A stretch of DNA of 62,083 nt from RGDT01 sp964630925. GTDB lineage: Bacteria > Planctomycetota > Planctomycetia > Gemmatales > Gemmataceae. The notes beneath the pieces are model-generated. The model saw nothing but the letters and a program-made list of their open reading frames with translations, made no database searches and was not told the DNA's origin. This document shows, piece after piece, positions 43,665 through 52,670 of the stretch. Made by a program: the position numbers and the translations under genes. Where the stretch lies: contig CAZVZK010000054.1 of NCBI GenBank assembly GCA_964630925.1, positions 1 through 62,083 of the forward strand, given 5' to 3'. The stretch's first letter is position 1. The number at the start of each line of letters is the position of its first letter.

Positions 43665-44780
43665 TCAGTCGAGAACGAGCGGGCTGCCCGTAATGTACTC
43701 GTCCAGGCGTCTGGCAGAGGCCGAACGCGACGGCGGGTGGAAGGCCAGGGCGCGGGAGGCCGCGAGCAGGTATGATACCTCCGGCGACTGGATGAACGCC
43801 ATCCCCCCGAGCAGCTCGACGGCCAGATCCGTGGCGCGGGCGATGGCCCCCTGCACCGCGTATCGGACGAGCAGCATCCGTGCCAGCTCGTCGTTGCCGC
43901 GCCCCCCGCCCTCCATCGCCCGCGCGACGCCCTCCAGGGCGGCCATCCCGCCCTCCAGCTCACCCGCCAGCGTCACCCGCTCCGCGGCGCCGCCCCGGCC
44001 CGCCGAAAGGACGCGCTCGGCCAGCGCGCTCGCGATGCCCAGGTACGAGGCCGAGATCAGCAGCTCGAACCACAGGAAGCTCCGGTCCTGGAGGGCGTCC
44101 ACCCGGCCAGGCCCTCCTGCCGGGAAGAGGGAATCTGCTGCCACCGGCACGTCGTGGAAAACCACCTCGTCGCTCTCCGCCCCCGCCAGGATCGGGCTGT
44201 GCCAGAAGGGGTGGCGTTCCAGGCCGGGGGCGTCGGCCGGGATGACCGCCACCGCGAGCCCCTCCCCGCCCGGCAGCGGCACGCTGGCCGCGAGCAGGTC
44301 CATGGACGCCGACAGGCTGCACGGCTTCTTGCTGCCGTTGAGGACGAGGCCGCCCGCGCCCTGCCGCACCTGCAACGCGGAGGTCAGGACGCTGGCCCCG
44401 GTATGCCCCTCGGCGAAGCCCGACGCCACGTAGAGGTTGCCCCCGGCGATGGCCGCCAGCAGTTGCCCTTCCGGCCCCGGCTCCTCCGGGCTGATCTCCA
44501 CGACGCTGGCGACGGAGAAATGATGCATCGTCGCCGCCACCGCCAACGACGGGGATCGGCAGGCGACGGCACGCTGGGCGCGGACGGCCTGCAACGGCGT
44601 GGCCCCCCGGCCGCCGAGCCGCGTCGGGATGAGCAGCCCCGGCCCGCCGAGGCTCCGGAAGGTGGCGATGGCCGGATTCCCCCGCCGCTCCATCTCCATC
44701 AGCGGCATTCTGGCCAGCGCCGCATCCAGCCCGGGGAGGAGTGACTCCAGGGCCGCCCGCTCCGGCTTCAGAAAGTTCAT
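43665..44780 (-). CDS. Acyl-CoA dehydrogenase family protein (divergent)
   Basis: 371 aa, second gene of a pair, 15 bp after the class III aminotransferase; GAGAGGGG lies 4 nt before the ATG. ACAD fold features: RGATPLQAVRAQRAVACRSP in the N-terminal helices, the beta-domain FAEGHTGASVLTSALQ.., SGSKKPCSLSASMDLL and VFHDVPVAADSLFP, and C-terminal helices YAVQGAIARATDLAVELLGG. The usual YEGT-SEI active region is absent; instead it ends HPPSRSASARRLDEYITG, so the catalytic glutamate is not where it is in classical enzymes. A role in a dedicated biosynthetic or modification pathway with the aminotransferase is inferred from the operon. Confidence 0.85.
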   Translation of the reverse strand: MNFLKPERAALESLLPGLDAALARMPLMEMERRGNPAIATFRSLGGPGLLIPTRLGGRGATPLQAVRAQRAVACRSPSLAVAATMHHFSVASVVEISPEEPGPEGQLLAAIAGGNLYVASGFAEGHTGASVLTSALQVRQGAGGLVLNGSKKPCSLSASMDLLAASVPLPGGEGLAVAVIPADAPGLERHPFWHSPILAGAESDEVVFHDVPVAADSLFPAGGPGRVDALQDRSFLWFELLISASYLGIASALAERVLSAGRGGAAERVTLAGELEGGMAALEGVARAMEGGGRGNDELARMLLVRYAVQGAIARATDLAVELLGGMAFIQSPEVSYLLAASRALAFHPPSRSASARRLDEYITGSPLVLD

Positions 44781-44795
44781 CAGGCCCCTCTCACG

Positions 44796-46205
44796 TCAGA
44801 ACGTCCATCCGGCCAGGAATTGTTGCAGCATCCGCAGGGTGGAGTCGCGGAGGGCCGACGCCACGCCGCGGTACTCCTCCAGGACCTCGGCGACGAGGTC
44901 CATCACCTGCTCCACCTGCTCGGCCTTCACCGTCAGCGGGGGCTCCAGCCGGAGGATGTTCCACCGGTGGAAGGTCAAGGCGCAGACCACGCCGCGCTCC
45001 AGCAGCCGTATCGCCACCCACTGGCCGAACAGGCCGCGCGAGATCGTATCGACCAGGGATGGGCAGAGGCGATTCAGCAGGCCCGAGCTGGTCGGGCCGA
45101 ACTCGACGCCGACGAGCAACCCCCGGCCACGCACCTCGCGGACGAGCGGGTGCCCTTGCAGGCGTTGGCGTAACCCCTGGAGCAACTGCTCCCCGCGGGC
45201 CGAGCTGTTGGCCACCAGCCCCTCCTCATCGAGGATGCTCAACGTCTCCAGTCCGGCCGTGCAGGAGAAGGCGTTGCCCCCGAAGGTGGAGCTGTGCAGC
45301 TCGCAGCGGTCCATCGTCCCGTAGGCCCGCTCGTTGATGGCCTCGCTGGTCAGGGTCGCCCCGATCGGCGCCACGCCGCCGCTCAACGCCTTGGCCAGCA
45401 CCAGGACATCGGGGACGAAGCCCTCGGCCTGGTGGGCGAACCACGTCCCCGTCCGCCCCAGCCCCGTCTGGACCTCGTCGAGGACCATCAGCGTCCCGTG
45501 ACGGCGGCACATCTGCCGTGCCGCCGCCAGGTACCCCGGCGGCGGGAGGTTGATGCCGCCCTCCCCCTGGATCGGCTCGACGACGAAGGCCCCGAACCTC
45601 CCCTTGGCGAGGGCCTCTTCCAGCGCCCGCAGGTCGCCGAACGGGATGGCCTTGCACCCCGGCAGCAGCGGCTCGAAGGGCTCGCGGAGGTGCGGGTCAC
45701 CCATGACCGACAGCACGCCGAGGTTGGTGCCGTGGAAGGCGCGTCGGCAGTACAGGACGGCGGGGCGGCCCGTGGCCGCCCTGGCAAGTTTCAGCCCAGC
45801 GTCCACCGCCTCGGCGCCGGAGTTGGAGAATAGACAGACCGAGAGCGCCTCGCCGGCACGCCGGGCCAGGGCCGCCGCCAGCTCGCCCGCCTGGGGGCTG
45901 GGGCTGAGGTGGCAGAGGTTCAAGGCGTCCTCGGACAGGAACCGCCGCAGGCGGTCCATCATGCGCGGGTGGCCGTGCCCCAGGGCCACCGCCCCGAAGC
46001 CGGCGAGGAAGTCGATGTACTGCTTGCCCTGGTGGTCCCACATCCACACGTCGCGCGCCCGCTCGAAGAGGCGGCCGAAGCCGAGCAGCCCGAGCATGCG
46101 GACGAAGGCCGGGTTGACGTGGCGGGCGAACTGCTTGACGGCGGGGTGGTCCGAGGCTCGCAGATCCCCACCCGCGGGGGGGGATGAAGGGGCGATCTGG
46201 CTCAT
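44796..46205 (-). CDS. Class III PLP-dependent aminotransferase
   Basis: 469 aa from ATG 46205 (a longer form from 46337 is less likely). Features: WDHQGKQYIDFLAGFGAVALGHGHP start, FSNSGAEAVDAGLKLARAAT (PLP phosphate region), RAFHGTNLGVLSV, VVEPIQGEGGINLPP, LDEVQTGLGRTG with the PLP-ring Asp, and the Schiff-base lysine in VLAKALSGGVAPIGA, followed by HSSTFGGNAFSC. Closest in style to ornithine/putrescine/acetylornithine aminotransferases; the C-terminal region (LEPPLTVKAEQVEQVMDLV) fits too. The adjacent ACAD gene argues for a specialised substrate. A nested palindrome lies upstream at 46280-46372. Confidence 0.92.
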   Translation of the reverse strand: MSQIAPSSPPAGGDLRASDHPAVKQFARHVNPAFVRMLGLLGFGRLFERARDVWMWDHQGKQYIDFLAGFGAVALGHGHPRMMDRLRRFLSEDALNLCHLSPSPQAGELAAALARRAGEALSVCLFSNSGAEAVDAGLKLARAATGRPAVLYCRRAFHGTNLGVLSVMGDPHLREPFEPLLPGCKAIPFGDLRALEEALAKGRFGAFVVEPIQGEGGINLPPPGYLAAARQMCRRHGTLMVLDEVQTGLGRTGTWFAHQAEGFVPDVLVLAKALSGGVAPIGATLTSEAINERAYGTMDRCELHSSTFGGNAFSCTAGLETLSILDEEGLVANSSARGEQLLQGLRQRLQGHPLVREVRGRGLLVGVEFGPTSSGLLNRLCPSLVDTISRGLFGQWVAIRLLERGVVCALTFHRWNILRLEPPLTVKAEQVEQVMDLVAEVLEEYRGVASALRDSTLRMLQQFLAGWTF

Positions 46206-46279
46206 GATCTGTTCGCCGTGAGTGAGGGGGCCGTCCGGTTCACTGATACAGGCGCCCGCAGTCGGTGTCCGATTTCCGC

Positions 46280-46372
46280 GTGGCCGGGGTCGGCTTTGAG
46301 ACCCCGGCTCTGGCACCTCGGAGGCCGCCACGCTCACGCCCGTGCCGGGGTCTCAAAGCCGACCCCGGCCAC
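46280..46372. repeat. BIME-like nested palindrome (two inverted REP units)
   Basis: Outer inverted repeat: 46280-46308 and 46344-46372 are perfect 29-bp complements with a 35-nt spacer. Each arm is itself a hairpin: 46283-46291 pairs with 46300-46308, and 46344-46352 with 46361-46369, each a perfect 9-bp stem with an 8-nt loop. It lies between sppA (stop 46396) and the aminotransferase start on the same strand, so it follows sppA transcription. Confidence 0.9.
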
Positions 46373-46395
46373 CCAAACCAACAGCCGTGATCAGC

Positions 46396-48135
46396 TCACT
46401 TCACCTCCAGCACGTACGGCACCACCGCCCACACCGGCTCGCGGCGCAGCTCCAGCAGCGGCGCGATGCCACGCAGCTTGCCCGCGATCTCCGGGAACGT
46501 CGCCGCCACGCCCAGCCCGCCCAGCAGGCCGTCGAGGAAGCTCTTCGACTTCGGCAGCATCAGCAGCTCCGGCTCCTTGCCCGCGGGCAGGCCGCCACGC
46601 TTCGCCGCCTCGGCGATGGCGTCCTCCAGCGTGCCCAGCTCGTCGATCAGGCCGTTCTTCTTCGCCTGCCGGCCCGTCCACACCCGGCCGCCGGCCAGCT
46701 TCTCGAGCTGCTCGCGTGTCATCTTCTGCCCGGCGGCGTGGCGGCCCGCCAGGGCCTTGGAGAGGAACTGGTCGTAGACGTCCTCCATCATCGCCTTGAA
46801 CGCCTTCTTCTGGCCGTCGCTGAACGGCTCGTCGCTGAACAGGCCGGCGTTGGCGCCGCGCGAGATCACCTCGCTCGTGATGCCGGCCTTCTCCCACAGG
46901 CCCTTCATCGCCAGCTTGCCGCCGATCACGCCGATGGAGCCGGTGATCGTGCCCGGCTCCGCGAAGATCTTGCTGGCGCCCATCGCGATGTAGTAGCCGC
47001 CCGACGCCGCCACGTCGCCCATGCTGGCGATGACCGGCTTCTTGCAGCGCTTCAGCTCCTTCCACATGAGGTCGCTGGCCAGGGCCGAGCCGCCGGGGCT
47101 GTCGATGCGGAGGACGATGGCCTTCACGGTGGCGTCGTCGGCGGCCTCGCGGATGGCCTTCACCATCGTGTCGGAGCCCATGGCGTCGCCGCCGAACGGG
47201 TTGTTCGCGCCCTTGCCGGTGACGATCATGCCGGTGGCGTAGATCACGGCCACCTTGGGGTTCTTCGACTTGAAGGAGATGCCCGAGCCGCCGAAGAGGA
47301 TCTTGGAGTACAGCGAGGCGATGGACATGTCCTCGTCCTTCTTCTTGCCGTAGTCCTTCGCCAGCTTCAGGCCCTCGCCCTTGGCTTCTTTCTTGAGGGC
47401 GTCGGCCAGCTCGTCGAGGTCGGCGAGGCGGTCCACCAGCTTCAGCTTGAGCGCGGTGCGGGCGGCGTAGGGGCCCTCGTCGATGATCTTCTTCACCTGG
47501 GCCGGCGTCATCTTGCGGCCGGCGGCGATGCGGCCGACGACCTCATTCTCGTAAAAATCATCGATCATCTCCGTGACCTGCTTGCGGTTGGCGTCGCTCA
47601 TCTTCTCCAGCAGGTACGGCTCGGCGGCGCTCTTGAAGTCGCCCATCATGACGAAGTCGGCCTTCACGCCGACCATCTCGAACATCTTCTTGTAGAAGGT
47701 GACCTCCGCGCGCAGGCCGGTGATCATCAGCCACGACGCCTCGGGCAGGGCGATGTCGTCGCAGGCCAGGGCGACGGCGTAGTCCTTGAGGTCGCCCGAC
47801 TCCATGAGGGCGTGCACCTTCTTGCCGGACGCCCGCACCTTCGCGATGGCCGCGGTCAGCTCGTTGATCTTGCCCCAGCCGGCGGCCACCCCGTTGACCT
47901 CGAGGAGGACGGACTTGACCTCCTTGTCGTCGGCGGCCTTCTTGAGGCGGTCGATCTTCTGCTTGAACGTCTCGGTGAGCGACGAGCCGAGGGGGTCCGT
48001 CGCCGGGGCCTGCTCGGACAGGCCGCCGGACACCTTGATGTGGGCGATGGTGGCGCCCTTCGCCGCCGGCGGGGGGCTGACGGCCTGGGCGAGCGGGGCG
48101 GACGCGAGCAGCAGAGCGAGACAGAGACGCGACAT
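46396..48135 (-). CDS. sppA: Signal peptide peptidase A (S49 family)
   Basis: 579 aa, the double-domain (long) form. Signal/anchor MSRLCLALLLASAPLAQA then N-terminal S49-like domain (SVLLEVNGVAAGWGKINELT, ALACDDIALPEASWLMITG) containing the candidate general-base lysine in GDFKSAAEPYL, and C-terminal S49 domain with VKAIVLRIDSPGGSALASDL and the nucleophile serine in GDVAASGGYYIAMGA, plus GTITGSIGVIGGK. The Lys in one half and Ser in the other match the E. coli SppA scheme. It degrades cleaved signal peptides in the membrane. GGAGAA lies 7 nt before the ATG. It faces the DUF4287 gene across 151 bp. Confidence 0.95.
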   Translation of the reverse strand: MSRLCLALLLASAPLAQAVSPPPAAKGATIAHIKVSGGLSEQAPATDPLGSSLTETFKQKIDRLKKAADDKEVKSVLLEVNGVAAGWGKINELTAAIAKVRASGKKVHALMESGDLKDYAVALACDDIALPEASWLMITGLRAEVTFYKKMFEMVGVKADFVMMGDFKSAAEPYLLEKMSDANRKQVTEMIDDFYENEVVGRIAAGRKMTPAQVKKIIDEGPYAARTALKLKLVDRLADLDELADALKKEAKGEGLKLAKDYGKKKDEDMSIASLYSKILFGGSGISFKSKNPKVAVIYATGMIVTGKGANNPFGGDAMGSDTMVKAIREAADDATVKAIVLRIDSPGGSALASDLMWKELKRCKKPVIASMGDVAASGGYYIAMGASKIFAEPGTITGSIGVIGGKLAMKGLWEKAGITSEVISRGANAGLFSDEPFSDGQKKAFKAMMEDVYDQFLSKALAGRHAAGQKMTREQLEKLAGGRVWTGRQAKKNGLIDELGTLEDAIAEAAKRGGLPAGKEPELLMLPKSKSFLDGLLGGLGVAATFPEIAGKLRGIAPLLELRREPVWAVVPYVLEVK

Positions 48136-48286
48136 GCGCGGGTTCTCCGGGATGTGCGGGCAGAAGGTGTATACTTCCAGCCCTCGGCCCGCGTTTCAAG
48201 GGCGCATCGCGGCCCATCGGCGGCCAGCCTTGCGGGCCGGGCGGCGCGGTGGTACGCTTCCGCGGTCCCGGCGAGGAGCGTGTCCA

Positions 48287-49099
48287 ATGGCCAAGGCCAA
48301 GAAATCCCTCTACAGCCCCCACCCCTCCCTGGCGATGGAGGACAGGCATCTGGAGGAGATGCCCGCGCGCACGGGGCGCACGCTGGCGCAGTGGATCGCG
48401 CTGGTGAAGAAGGACGGGCCGGCGTCCGACGGCGAACGCAAGGCGTGGCTCAAGGCCGTCCACGGGCTGGGGATGATGGATCAGTACTGGATCGTGGAGC
48501 GTGCCTCGGGCGAGCCGGGCCGCGTGACGTACGACCCCGAGGCGCTGGTCACGGCCATGTTCGCCGACAGGCCGGGCCTGGTGCCGCTGTACGAGACGCT
48601 GCTGCGAGCCGGGCTGGCGCTGGGGCCGGACGTGAAGGCGTGCCCGTGCAAGACCATCGTGCCGCTGTACCGCGCCCACGTCTTCGCCGAACTGAAGCCC
48701 GCGTCGAAGTCACGGCTCGAATTGAATCTCGCACTCGGCGCCGAGCCGTTCACGCCGCGGCTGATCGACTCGGGGGGCACCGCCAAGGGCGACCGCCTGA
48801 CGCACCGCATCAACATCACGGGGGCGTCCGACATCGACGCCGAGGTGCTGGGCCGGCTGGCCCAGGCGTATGAGATGGGCGACGGCCGGATGGCCCCGAA
48901 GAAGAAGCCCGACGTGGTGCCGCCCGCCGATCTGCTCGCCGCCATCGCGCGGGCGGGGTTGCGGGAGGTCTGGGAGAAGTTGCCGCCGTCGCACCGGCGG
49001 GAGCATGCCGAGGCCGTCGTGGGGGCGAAGAAGGCGGAGACGCGGGCGCGGCGGATCGACAAGGCGGTGGGGATGCTGAGGGGGCGGCGGGCGTCGTAG
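48287..49099 (+). CDS. DUF4287/DUF5655 protein with YdeI-type tail
   Basis: 270 aa from ATG 48287 (GAGGAG 8 nt upstream). Residues ~28-65 fit DUF4287 (ARTGRTLAQWIALVKKDGPA..WLKAVHGLG); ~90-185 fit DUF5655 (LVPLYETLLRAGLALGPDVK, the CKTIVPLYRAHVFAELKPAS strand pair); the last ~45 residues (LPPSHRREHAEAVVGAKKAE..KAVGMLRGRR) fit the YdeI/OmpD-associated helical tail. All three are small cytoplasmic domains of uncertain role that often occur fused. No signal peptide. Confidence 0.82.
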   Translation: MAKAKKSLYSPHPSLAMEDRHLEEMPARTGRTLAQWIALVKKDGPASDGERKAWLKAVHGLGMMDQYWIVERASGEPGRVTYDPEALVTAMFADRPGLVPLYETLLRAGLALGPDVKACPCKTIVPLYRAHVFAELKPASKSRLELNLALGAEPFTPRLIDSGGTAKGDRLTHRINITGASDIDAEVLGRLAQAYEMGDGRMAPKKKPDVVPPADLLAAIARAGLREVWEKLPPSHRREHAEAVVGAKKAETRARRIDKAVGMLRGRRAS

Positions 49100-49139
49100 T
49101 GATGGGTCGGGGGGTTGCGGGTCGGGGTGTTGTCGTGTC

Positions 49140-49206
49140 CCCAGGGTTCGCAAAGCCTCACCCTGGGCCACCGAAACGTCGCCGCAGCGGCTCCAACAGC
49201 CGACAG
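49140..49206. repeat. Structured intergenic repeat, copy B
   Basis: Perfect 8-bp stem 49140-49147 with 49160-49167 around the 12-nt loop TCGCAAAGCCTC, then a tail 49177-49206 that matches 30727-30756 at 27 of 30 positions. Relative to copy A two base pairs are changed on both sides (C-G to A-T, C-G to T-A) with the loop kept. Confidence 0.78.
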
Positions 49207-49244
49207 TCACCTGCCTACTTCCGCAGGGAGTGGGCAGGTGACTG
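49204..49244. repeat. Stem-loop overlapping the end of copy B
   Basis: CAGTCACCTGCC (49204-49215) and GGCAGGTGACTG (49233-49244) are perfect 12-bp inverted repeats with a 17-nt loop. Position after the plus-strand DUF4287 gene would allow a terminator role, but it is 105 nt from the stop. Confidence 0.6.
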
Positions 49245-49579
49245 ACGCGGGGCGGGGCGTGGCGCGTCGGGCTTCGCCCGGCTGACGCCGGTCTCAACCA
49301 CGACCTACGAGAGAAAGGACAGGGATCGACGCGGTCCGGCGTGCCCCCTCGCGTCCATCCGAGGCGGGAACCGGCGGGCATCGGCACGTGGTGGCGCTCA
49401 CACGCCTCAACCGTCTTCATTTCAGGTTTGTGTGAGGGGGTCTGCAATGCAATGCAATGGTCCGACCACCGCTCCGCCCCGCGTCTCCTCCCGCCAGGCG
49501 CGGACGCCGGGCCGGACGGCCGCCGCCACGGCCGGCCCGGATTCGTAGAATCTCCACGCGCCTGCGTGGAGACCGCCGG

Positions 49580-50364
<785 letters not shown>

Positions 50365-50368
<4 letters not shown>

Positions 50369-52476
50369 GCAGGCTGTGGCGGCTGGCACGCAAGGAGCTG
50401 AGCGAGAGCCTGCGCGACCGGCGGACCATCCTCACCCTCGTCCTCATGCCGCTGCTACTGTACCCGGTCCTGGCGATCCTCCTCCAGCAGATCGTCCTCG
50501 GCAACAAGGCCGACGCCAGGGGGCCGGTCTACCGCGTCGGCTTCGCCTCAAGCAAGGAGGGCGGGTTCCTGTCCGAGTACTGGCAGATGGGCAGGGCGTG
50601 GCGTGACCGGCGCAGCCCGCCGGAGGACGAGAAGAGGACGCCGCGGCACCTGCGCCCCGAGCCGAACGTCGAGGGGTTCGTCCCGGAGGACGCCGCCGCC
50701 TCCCTCGCCGGCGGCGGGATCGACGTGATGGCCCGCGTGAGGGCGAACACCCCCCTCCACATGGACGCCAAGAACCTCCTCTTCGTGGACGTCGAGCTGG
50801 AGTACCAGGACGGCTCCCCCTACGGCGCCGTCGCCGCCCGGTACCTGGAAGAGCTGACGGCGGAGGCGAACGCCGTCATGATCGGCCGCGGCCTGGGCCT
50901 GATGAAGATCCCCCAGCGGGGCGACCCGGTGCGTGTGTCCGTCAAGGCGCTGCCGGCCGCCTCCGGGCCGGGCCGCTCGCAGCTCGTCCCCGTTCTCGTC
51001 CCCCTCATCCTCATCCTGATGACGATGACCGGCGCGGTCTACCCCGCCATCGACCTGACGGCGGGCGAGCGAGAGCGCGGCACGCTGGAGATCCTCGCCG
51101 CCGCCCCCATCCCGCGCCTCAGCGTCCTCCTCGCCAAGTACATCGCCGTCCTCGCCGTCGCCATGCTCACCGCGCTGGCCAACATCGGCTCGATGGCCGT
51201 CACGCTGTCCGTCACCGGCCTGGGGCAAGCGCTGTTCGGCGGCTCGTTCGGCCTGGGGGTCCTCCTCCAGGTGCTGGCACTCCTCATTCTGTTCGCGTCC
51301 TTCTTCTCGGCGGTGCTGCTGGCCCTGTGCAGCTTCGCGCGGTCGTTCAAGGAGGCGCAGGCGTACCTCATCCCGCTCATGCTCGTGTGCATGACGCCCG
51401 GCGTGATGGCCCTCCTCCCTGGTCTGCCGCTCGCCGGCCCCCTCGCCGTGGTGCCGCTGCTCAACATCGTCCTCCTGGCCCGCGACGTGCTGGAGGGCAC
51501 CGCCACCCCCGCCGTCGCGTCCGTCGTCGTCCTCATCACGCTGCTGTACGCCCTCGCCGCTGTCGGCGTCGCCGCCCGGGTCTTCGCCACCGAGGCCGTC
51601 GTCTCCAGCGAGTCGAGCGGCTGGGGCGACCTGCTCCGCCGCCCCGCCGAGGCCAGCCCCCACGCCGCCGCGTCGTCGGCGCTGTTGTGCCTCGCCGTGC
51701 TGTTCCCCGCGACGTTCCTGCTGACGGCGGCCCTGTCGCGCGTCGGGGCGTCGGCCGCCGTCAAGCTGGGACTGACGGGCGGGGCGAGCGTCGCCCTGCT
51801 GGCCGGCTTCCCGCTCGTCGCCGCGTGGCTGGGCCGCGTGCGCCCGGTGAGCGGCTTCCGCCTGTCGGCCCCGGGATGGGCGGCGTGGCCCGCCGCCGTG
51901 CTGCTGGGCGTCGGCCTGTGGCCGTTCGTGCATGAGGCGTCGCTCGTCACGCGGGCCTGGGGCCTGACGAGCCTGCCGATGGAGCAGCTGGCGAAGCTCG
52001 GGGGCATCTCGGCGGCGTGGCGCACGGTGCCGGCGTGGCTCGTCGTGCTGATGATGGCCGTCCTGCCCGCCGTCGCCGAGGAGCTGCTCTACCGCGGCTA
52101 CCTGTGGAGCGCCATGTCGGACCTGCGCCCCTGGCAGCGCATCCTGGCGACCTCGCTGCTGTTCGCGGCGTTCCACCTGTTCGTCGGCCAACTGCTGGCG
52201 GTCGAGCGGTTCGTGCCGAGCCTGCTGATGGGCGTGGTGCTGGGCGTGGTGGCGTGGCGTTCGGGGAGCGTGCTGCCGGGGATGCTTCTGCACGCGCTGC
52301 ACAACGCGGCGTTGGTGCTGCTCGCCTACTATCAGGCGGAGGTGGTGGCGGCGGGTTGGCTGCCGGCGGAGGACGGCCACCTGAGCCCGGCGCTGCTGGG
52401 CATCGCGGCGGGCGTGGTGGCGCTGGGGGCGGTGTTGCTGTGCCTCATTCGGCCGTCGGAGGAGCCGACGGCGTAG
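50365..52476 (+). CDS. ABC-2 permease (NatB-like) fused to CPBP intramembrane protease
   Basis: 703 aa. First helix after ARKELSESLRDRRTILTLVLMP is typical of ABC-2/NatB permeases; a ~150-residue extracytoplasmic domain follows, then six or so helices (LVPVLVPLILILMTMTGAVYP.., GERERGTLEILAAAPIPRL is the conserved cytoplasmic loop). From about residue 500 a further set of helices carries the CPBP (CAAX-protease-like) motifs: EELLYRGYLW, FAAFHLFVG and HALHNAALV (EExxxR, FxxxH, HxxxN). One polypeptide thus combines exporter permease and putative metalloprotease. CPBP proteins are linked to bacteriocin maturation or immunity, so peptide export and processing is one reading. Confidence 0.93.
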
Positions 52477-52502
52477 GGGTAGGGGTCACACGGCCCCCCA
52501 CG

Positions 52503-52570
52503 CTCGCGTTTGTCCGTGCCGCCGGGGAACATCGCGCGATCCTTCTGCGACTGGTGCCGGAAGATCGACC
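52503..52570 (-). pseudogene. 68-bp fragment copy of the NagB/PIG-L gene 3' region
   Basis: 52503-52570 matches 56082-56149, inside the NagB-PIG-L gene, at 63 of 68 positions and in the same orientation. In its reading frame it gives the same peptide SIFRHQSQKDRAMFPGGTDK. The rest of the 194-bp gap around it shows no further match. Fragment and source lie on either side of the TPR kinase gene. Confidence 0.88.
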
Positions 52571-52670
52571 GACCCAACCGTGGCCGTGTGCCCTGGCCTC
52601 GGCCATGCCCCGTCGCTCCCGGACATCACCACGCGACCCGGCGCCGATGAGAGGCTGAATCCGGCCGGGC

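Larger units (their letters stand above)
49100..49579. other. 480-bp gap with structured repeats
   Basis: No gene is supported. From the left it holds copy B of the structured repeat (49140-49206), a 12-bp stem-loop (49204-49215 with 49233-49244), and a compact GGGC-TTC-GCCC hairpin at 49269-49279 within the flanking CGTC..GACG. Further right there is only a triple AATGC (49446-49460 area) and sequence without recognisable features up to the ABC transporter start. Confidence 0.6.
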
